From Caryophanales bacterium UBA7278 (GTDB lineage Bacteria > Bacillota_I > Bacilli_A > RFN20 > CAG-826), in assembly GCA_002472275.1 (NCBI GenBank), contig DKRQ01000022.1, forward strand, positions 1-64,000: a DNA stretch of 64,000 bases. Direction: 5' to 3'. Of the stretch, positions 59,242-64,000 are shown in pieces. A program made the position numbers and the translations under genes. Numbering within the stretch: the stretch's first letter is position 1; each line of letters opens with the position of its first letter. The notes beneath the pieces are model-generated. The model worked only from the letters and a program-made list of their open reading frames with translations, did no database searches and was not told the origin of the DNA.

Positions 59242-60128
59242 TCCTGGTTTTGACGGGTCCTACGGGCACTGGCAAATCCGACATGGCTATCTCCTTGGCC
59301 AAGAAGCTAGACGCGGTCATCGTTAATGCCGACGCCTTCCAGGTCTACAAGGAACTAGGGATCGCCACGGCCAAGCCTAGCGAGGAGATGAGGATGCAAG
59401 TCCCCCATTACCTCTATGACTTCGTCTCCTTGGATTCCGCCTATAACGTCTACGAATATCAAAAGGATCTGCGCGCCGTTTTGGCGGAGCAAATCCAGGA
59501 CGGCCGCAACGTCATCATCGCGGGAGGCACCGGCCTATATATACGCGCGGGCCTATACGATTATGAATTCGGCGAGAACGCCGACGTCGATCTCTCTTCT
59601 TATGAAGCTCTATCTAACGAAGAACTCCATGACGTCTTGGCCAAGATGGACGAGGAAGAGGCCAAAAAGATCCATCCTAATAACAGGGTCAGGGTCCTTA
59701 GGGCCATATCCTTATGCCTATCCTCGGGCAGGAAGAAATCGGAGATGGTCGGGGAGCAATCCCATAAACCCATATATAAGGATTTATATTTCTATGGGCT
59801 GACTGGCGAACGCGAGGACATTTATTCCCGTACCGACGAAAGGGTCGAGAGAATGTTCAAAGCGGGGCTCGTCGAGGAAGTTTCGTCCCTTAGCAAGAAA
59901 TATGGACGGGAGGCGATGGCCTTCCGCGCGATCGGGGTGAAGGAACTCTTCCCTTATCTAGACGGAAAGCAATCCCTAGAGGAATCCAAAGAGGCCATCA
60001 AGAAGAACACGAGGAACTACGTGAAGAGGCAGTTGACCTTCTGCCGTCACCAATTCGACATCCATTGGATCACCAAAGAAGAGGATATCCTCGAAGATCT
60101 AAGGTCAAAAGGCGTTTCCCTGCCTTAA
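59238..60128 (+). CDS. miaA: tRNA dimethylallyltransferase MiaA
   Basis: Adds the dimethylallyl group to A37 of tRNA, the substrate of MiaB. 296 residues with P-loop LTGPTGTGKSD, VNADAFQVYKELGIATAKPS (where DSxQ is usual, here DAFQ), AGGTGLYIRA and MAFRAIGVKELFPYL. ATGA overlap with miaB, so the two steps are made together. hfq, often next in Gram-negatives, is absent. Confidence 0.96.
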   Translation: MILVLTGPTGTGKSDMAISLAKKLDAVIVNADAFQVYKELGIATAKPSEEMRMQVPHYLYDFVSLDSAYNVYEYQKDLRAVLAEQIQDGRNVIIAGGTGLYIRAGLYDYEFGENADVDLSSYEALSNEELHDVLAKMDEEEAKKIHPNNRVRVLRAISLCLSSGRKKSEMVGEQSHKPIYKDLYFYGLTGEREDIYSRTDERVERMFKAGLVEEVSSLSKKYGREAMAFRAIGVKELFPYLDGKQSLEESKEAIKKNTRNYVKRQLTFCRHQFDIHWITKEEDILEDLRSKGVSLP

Positions 60129-60152
60129 CAAAAGCGGGAGAAAGAATATCAT
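60125..60152 (+). promoter_or_regulatory. Promoter of fhs
   Basis: TTAACA (60125-60130, including the miaA stop codon), 16 bases, TATCAT (60147-60152). Leader about 17 bases with AAGGAAG. Confidence 0.6.
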
Positions 60153-60174
60153 CCTTTTTAAGGAAGTTTGACCC

Positions 60175-61791
60175 ATGGAACTAGAACGTATTGAAAAAAT
60201 CGCCGCGACCGCCGGCATCGATGAAGAATATTTGGAGCCTTATGGCAAATTCAAAGCCAAGATCGACTGCGCGTTGGCCGAGAAGCTAAAAGGGGAGAAG
60301 GACGGAAAACTCGTCCTCGTCACCGCCATCACGCCGACAAAGGCCGGCGAAGGCAAGACGACCACCTCGATCGCCCTCGCCGAAGGCTTTGGCAAGATTG
60401 GCCAAAAGGCCATGCTTTGTTTGCGCGAGCCTTCCCTAGGCCCCGTCTTTGGCATCAAAGGCGGCGCGACCGGCGGCGGACTCGCCTCGGTTGCCCCAAG
60501 TGAAGACATCAACCTCCATTTCACGGGCGACATGCACGCGCTTACCTCTTCGATCAACCTCATCGCCGCGGTCATCGATAACTCCATCTACCAAGGCAAC
60601 CCCTTGGATATCGATCCCGCCCGCGTCGTCTGGAGCAGGGCCATGGACATGAATGACCGCGCCCTCCGCAACGTCGACGTCGCCTTAGGCGATCCTAAAG
60701 GCAGCCCCCGCACCGACCATTTCGTCATCACCGTCGCTTCCGAGATGATGGCGATCCTTTGCCTGGCCAGGGATAACGAAGATTTCCTCGAAAGGGTTAA
60801 GAAAATCATCGTCGCCTATAAGAAAAACGGCGAACCCGTCCGCGTGGATGACCTCCGCATCTCCCATGCGATCATGAAACTCATGAAGGAAGCCCTCAAG
60901 CCTAACCTCGTGCAGACCTTGGAGCATAACCCCGCGATCATCCATGGCGGCCCCTTCGCCAACATCGCCCATGGCTGCAACTCCTTGATTGCCACCAAGC
61001 TTGGGCTCAAGCTCGCCCCGATCGTCGTGACCGAGGCAGGCTTCGGCGCCGATCTAGGCGCGGAGAAGTTCCTCGACATCGCTTGCCAAGAAGGCGGCCT
61101 CCATCCCGATTGCGTCGTCATGGTCGCGACCATTAGGGCTCTCAAGATGCATGGCGGGCAGCCCTTTGAAGAACTCACCAATCCTGACCCCGAAGCCCTC
61201 AAAAAAGGCATCGTCAACCTTGCCACCCACCTAGAGAACATCGCTAAATACGGCGTCCCGACCGTCGTGGCCATCAACCACTTCGCGACCGACTCCGAGG
61301 AAGAGGTGAAAATCCTCTCCAAATGGTGCGAGGATAACGGCTACGAATATTCCTTCCTCGATGGCTTCCTAAAAGGCGGGGAAGGCTCGACCGACCTAGC
61401 CAAGAAGGTGCAAAAGTCCCTCAAAGAACGCGAATCCAACTACCATCCCCTCTATAAAAAAGAAGAACCCGTCTTTACGAAAATAGAGCGGATTTGCAAG
61501 GAAATCTACCGTGCCGACGGCGTGGAATTCACCGAAAAAGCGCTGGAGCAAATCGCCGAATACGAAAGAATGGGATTCTCTAGCGCCTACATCTGCATGG
61601 CCAAGACCCCGCAGTCCCTCTCCGACGACCCGAAGGTCCTCGGCGCGCCCCGTGGCTTCAAGATCCACGTGAGGGAAGTCAATCTCTCCGCCGGGGCGAA
61701 CTTCCTGATTCCTCTTACCGGGGCGATCCTTACGATGCCAGGTCTTCCTAAGGTTCCCGCCGCGGTCAAAATGGAGGATATGCCCATATGA
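60175..61791 (+). CDS. fhs: Formate-tetrahydrofolate ligase
   Basis: ATP-dependent synthesis of 10-formyl-THF from formate. 538 residues (usual about 555). P-loop TPTKAGEGKTTTSIALAEG, REPSLGPVFGIKGGATGGG, EAGFGADLGAEKFLDI and the C-terminal GFKIHVREVNLSAGA. Supplies one-carbon units for purines and Met-tRNA formylation. Overlaps the DUF951 gene by 4 bases. Confidence 0.97.
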   Translation: MELERIEKIAATAGIDEEYLEPYGKFKAKIDCALAEKLKGEKDGKLVLVTAITPTKAGEGKTTTSIALAEGFGKIGQKAMLCLREPSLGPVFGIKGGATGGGLASVAPSEDINLHFTGDMHALTSSINLIAAVIDNSIYQGNPLDIDPARVVWSRAMDMNDRALRNVDVALGDPKGSPRTDHFVITVASEMMAILCLARDNEDFLERVKKIIVAYKKNGEPVRVDDLRISHAIMKLMKEALKPNLVQTLEHNPAIIHGGPFANIAHGCNSLIATKLGLKLAPIVVTEAGFGADLGAEKFLDIACQEGGLHPDCVVMVATIRALKMHGGQPFEELTNPDPEALKKGIVNLATHLENIAKYGVPTVVAINHFATDSEEEVKILSKWCEDNGYEYSFLDGFLKGGEGSTDLAKKVQKSLKERESNYHPLYKKEEPVFTKIERICKEIYRADGVEFTEKALEQIAEYERMGFSSAYICMAKTPQSLSDDPKVLGAPRGFKIHVREVNLSAGANFLIPLTGAILTMPGLPKVPAAVKMEDMPI

Positions 61792-62012
61792 GCCTTGTCC
61801 CGGCTTACGAACTATATGACGTCGTCGAGATGAAACGGCCGCACCCTTGTTTTAGTAAGAGCAAGCGATTCCAAATCGTCCGCGTGGGTGCTGACATAAA
61901 GATCAAGTGCCTAGGGTGCGGAAACGTCATCATGATCGATAGAGACAAGTTCAATTCCCGCATCAAAAAAGTCCTCGAACACCACGAAGGACCGCTAACT
62001 TCCGAAAACTGA
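61788..62012 (+). CDS. DUF951 protein
   Basis: A 74-residue protein of the DUF951 family, widespread in Bacillota and of unknown function. It has MKRPHPC and CLGCGNVIMIDR, so three cysteines plus a His could bind a metal, and a small beta-barrel look. Translationally coupled to fhs. Confidence 0.9.
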   Translation: MSLVPAYELYDVVEMKRPHPCFSKSKRFQIVRVGADIKIKCLGCGNVIMIDRDKFNSRIKKVLEHHEGPLTSEN

Positions 62013-62059
62013 AATCACTTTTTGAAGGCCTCCGACCCTATATATAGGCGGAGGCTTTT
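62012..62059 (+). terminator. Hairpin covering the ribosome site of the last ABC gene
   Basis: GCCTCCG (62028-62034) pairs with CGGAGGC (62049-62055) around the palindrome CCTATATATAGG, then TTTT and directly ATG. It ends the fhs-DUF951 transcript. The GGAGG in the 3' arm is the only ribosome site for the next gene. The AAATCACTTTT...ACCCTATA block shared with recA overlaps it. Confidence 0.7.
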
Positions 62060-64000
62060 ATGTTGCTCGAATGCAAAAACGTTGGAAAACGCTTTGGCAA
62101 GTTCGTGGCCCTAAAAAGGGTGAGCCTTTCTTTTCCTAACGTTGGTCTAGTGTCCATCATGGGAAGATCAGGTTCGGGCAAGTCTACTTTGCTTAATATC
62201 CTTTCGGGCATGGCTAGGCCTAGCAAAGGCAAGGTCTATTACAAAGGGAACGACCTTTCTCTTTTTTCCAAAGAGCAATGGAGAGCCTATCGGAGCAAAG
62301 AAACCTCGTTCTTGTTTCAGCATTATAACCTCCTGCCAGAAATCAACGTCCTCGATAACGTGGCCTTGCCTTTGCGGATATCCGGAGTCTCTAGCCTCAA
62401 GGCCAAAAGGAAGGCAAAGGCTTTGCTTAATGAGTTCGGCTTAGGGAAGATGGCCCATCGTAACGTTAAGACCCTTTCGGGAGGAGAGAAGCAAAGGGTG
62501 GCGTTATGCAGGGCCTTATCGACCTCCCCGCGCATCCTTTTCGCCGACGAGCCGACTGGGGCGTTAGACGAAACTAACGCGAAGAAAGTCATGGAGGCCC
62601 TCAAAGAGGCTTCGAGGAAAAGGCTCGTCGTCATGGTTTCCCATAATGAAGAACTCGTGAAGGAATATTCCGATCGAATCATCGAACTTGGGGCTACAAA
62701 CGACGAAATAAAGAAGCATTCTCCAAGGGCAATATCGAAAAAAAGCCGAAGCGGATTCTCCTGGGTCTATCGTTTTCTTCCTTCAAGCATCAGGAAAAAC
62801 GCGTTTAAGAACCTTATGTCCTTTGCCTCGGGGCTCGTTGGCTTTTCCGCTCTTTTCCTTAGCGTTGGATTCTTCCTAGGAAATCAAAAGGCGGTGGAAA
62901 TCTCCTCTAGGAGAACCCTCGGCTATCAAAGCGGGACAATCTGCAAAAAGGACTATGTGGAGATGGATAATTCGCCACTAAAGCTAGTCAAACAATCTAG
63001 GCCTTCTTTAGAAGAATCCGCCTCCTTGCTCGAAAGCGTGCCTTCTGCGATCGCCGAGGATGACTACTCCTATTTCTTCCCGAGCTCGCAGGTTTATGAA
63101 TTTGAAGGGGAAAAGCGAAATCCGTGTTCTTTTCTCCCTATTTATGACCTCACCTTAAACGAAGGGGGCAAAGCCCTTCTAAAAGAAGGGGAAGCGCCTA
63201 GGACAAACGATTTCCTAACCTGTCTGGTAAATGAGGAATTCGCCTCGATCTATGGAAAGGTGATCGGCAAATGGATCTATAGCGAGTATCTAGCTACGGT
63301 AGGAGAGGCCGGGGAGAAGGGGCAGGTCCTCGTCAGCGCGAAACTAGAGATCGTGGGGGTGGTGGAGGAATTCCCGTTTCTAAATTCCCCAAAGGTCTAT
63401 TACTCTCATCAAGGTCTTAAGGAATACCTAAGGGGTTTGTCCGTAAAAGAAAAAGACATCGTCTCCTTTTTGGCGGAGCAACCACCCGATTCCCATTATT
63501 CCTCCTATAGGAGAAGGGTGTTCGTCCACGATGAAAAAGACGTCCCTTCCTTTTGGGCGCTCATACAAAAAAGCGAAGAAGAAGGATATGAAATACAAAG
63601 CGAAGGCAAAGCCACCGCGGATTCCTTTTTGGCCTTATCCTCCGCCCTTTCGACTTCCTTGACGTTGTTCTTATCGATCGCCGTGGCGGGCATCGTGCTC
63701 ATCATCGGGCTATCCTCTTTTTCCAGTTTCGTCTCTTCGAAAAAAGAGGTGGCCTTGCTTCGTTTCTTCGGGGCAAAGGAAAGCCATGTCGCGTTTTTGT
63801 TTAGCCTAGAAGGAACCTTAGGCTGCCTCCTTGCCTGCCTACTTTCTCTCCTTGCTTGCCCATGGCTAGAAAAACTGGTGAATGGTTATTTCCAAAGCGA
63901 GTTTGGCGTCACCAACTTGCTTTCCTTTCCCTATTCGAATCCCGTTTGGGTCCCTTTTTTGTGCCTAGGCGCGGCGGGCCTATTGGGCTTCCTGTCTTCT
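62060..64000 (+). CDS. ABC transporter, ATPase fused to FtsX-type permease (partial, runs off the edge)
   Basis: At least 647 residues, with the 3' end beyond the window. Residues 1-225 are a LolD/MacB-type ATPase: Walker A GRSGSGKST, Q-loop LFQHYNLLPE, signature TLSGGEKQRVALCRAL, Walker B ILFADEPTGALD and VSHN. A short linker leads to a membrane segment at about 250-275. A large outer domain (about 280-520) follows, then further segments from about 535 typical of FtsX permeases. Such fusions export lipoproteins, peptides or antimicrobials, or sense them. The substrate is unknown. The frame stays open to the last base. Confidence 0.88.
   Translation, partial: MLLECKNVGKRFGKFVALKRVSLSFPNVGLVSIMGRSGSGKSTLLNILSGMARPSKGKVYYKGNDLSLFSKEQWRAYRSKETSFLFQHYNLLPEINVLDNVALPLRISGVSSLKAKRKAKALLNEFGLGKMAHRNVKTLSGGEKQRVALCRALSTSPRILFADEPTGALDETNAKKVMEALKEASRKRLVVMVSHNEELVKEYSDRIIELGATNDEIKKHSPRAISKKSRSGFSWVYRFLPSSIRKNAFKNLMSFASGLVGFSALFLSVGFFLGNQKAVEISSRRTLGYQSGTICKKDYVEMDNSPLKLVKQSRPSLEESASLLESVPSAIAEDDYSYFFPSSQVYEFEGEKRNPCSFLPIYDLTLNEGGKALLKEGEAPRTNDFLTCLVNEEFASIYGKVIGKWIYSEYLATVGEAGEKGQVLVSAKLEIVGVVEEFPFLNSPKVYYSHQGLKEYLRGLSVKEKDIVSFLAEQPPDSHYSSYRRRVFVHDEKDVPSFWALIQKSEEEGYEIQSEGKATADSFLALSSALSTSLTLFLSIAVAGIVLIIGLSSFSSFVSSKKEVALLRFFGAKESHVAFLFSLEGTLGCLLACLLSLLACPWLEKLVNGYFQSEFGVTNLLSFPYSNPVWVPFLCLGAAGLLGFLSS

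Noticed and set aside
1..64000. Mycoplasma-type genetic code (TGA as Trp)
   Set aside because: Many conserved genes end at TGA at the expected length (parA-parB, rsmG and pgsA regions) and TGG is used for Trp throughout.
1..64000. CRISPR arrays, tRNA or rRNA genes, prophage
   Set aside because: I found no regularly spaced direct repeats, no tRNA cloverleaf signature and no phage structural or integrase genes. The only mobile element seen is the IS110 copy.

Overview
The window is one 64 kb chromosomal stretch of a Gram-positive bacterium of the Bacilli, probably an uncultured, host-associated lineage near the Erysipelotrichia/Mollicutes branch. Reasons: a SufCDSUB iron-sulfur operon with SufU, RNase Y, YmdB, DnaD, RecU, GpsB, a DUF951 protein, a B-type RNase P RNA, and Bacillus-like gene neighbourhoods (cmk-der-hup, dnaD-nth-recU, gpsB-rnpB, pgsA-cinA-recA-rny-ymdB-miaB). 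TGA is used as a stop and TGG as Trp, so the Mycoplasma code does not apply. The lineage placement is inference. I saw no tRNA, rRNA, CRISPR array or prophage.

Layout. 1-6 kb: GntR-type regulator, a small protein paired with a CPA2 antiporter, a membrane-anchored type B carboxylesterase, and a 553-residue protein I do not recognise. 6-15.7 kb (minus strand): an oligopeptide (Opp) operon with unusually enlarged OppB and OppD and two extra membrane proteins. 15.7-29.5 kb: a Wzz-like membrane protein, phosphoglycerate mutase, recN divergent from a HEPN-like gene and an M13 metallopeptidase lipoprotein, lactate dehydrogenase, a membrane phosphoesterase, a glycolipid pair (flippase-like protein plus GT4), recX and yhaM. 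29.6-31.2 kb: an IS110-family insertion sequence whose leader may encode a bridge RNA. 31.2-35.6 kb (minus): a HIT hydrolase and two secreted foldase-like lipoproteins.

35.8-44.6 kb: sufCDSUB, mnmG, rsmG, parA and parB run in one direction with overlapping ends. 44.6-45.8 kb: an FMN riboswitch controlling a RibU riboflavin transporter, then a ferredoxin. 45.9-54.8 kb: cmk, der, HU, a very short tRNA nucleotidyltransferase, dnaD, nth, recU, an exonuclease, gpsB, rnpB, pgsA, cinA C-terminal domain and recA. 55-62 kb: RNase Y, YmdB, a MiaB fused to a YmcA/YlbF-type domain, MiaA, formate-THF ligase and DUF951. An ABC ATPase-permease fusion runs off the right edge.

How it fits together. The cell looks like a fermenter (LDH, GpmA) that imports peptides (Opp) and riboflavin (RibU), builds Fe-S clusters with SUF for ferredoxin, MiaB and Nth, and makes glycolipid membranes. 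Across the window many first genes of a transcript have a TAnAAT/TATCAT -10 box only 6-9 bases before the start codon with no usable ribosome site, which points to frequent leaderless mRNAs. The most notable items are the MiaB-YmcA fusion beside rny, the 365-residue insertion in OppD, the IS110 element with a structured leader, the leaderless promoter pattern, and hairpins that bury ribosome sites at ribU and at the last ABC gene.
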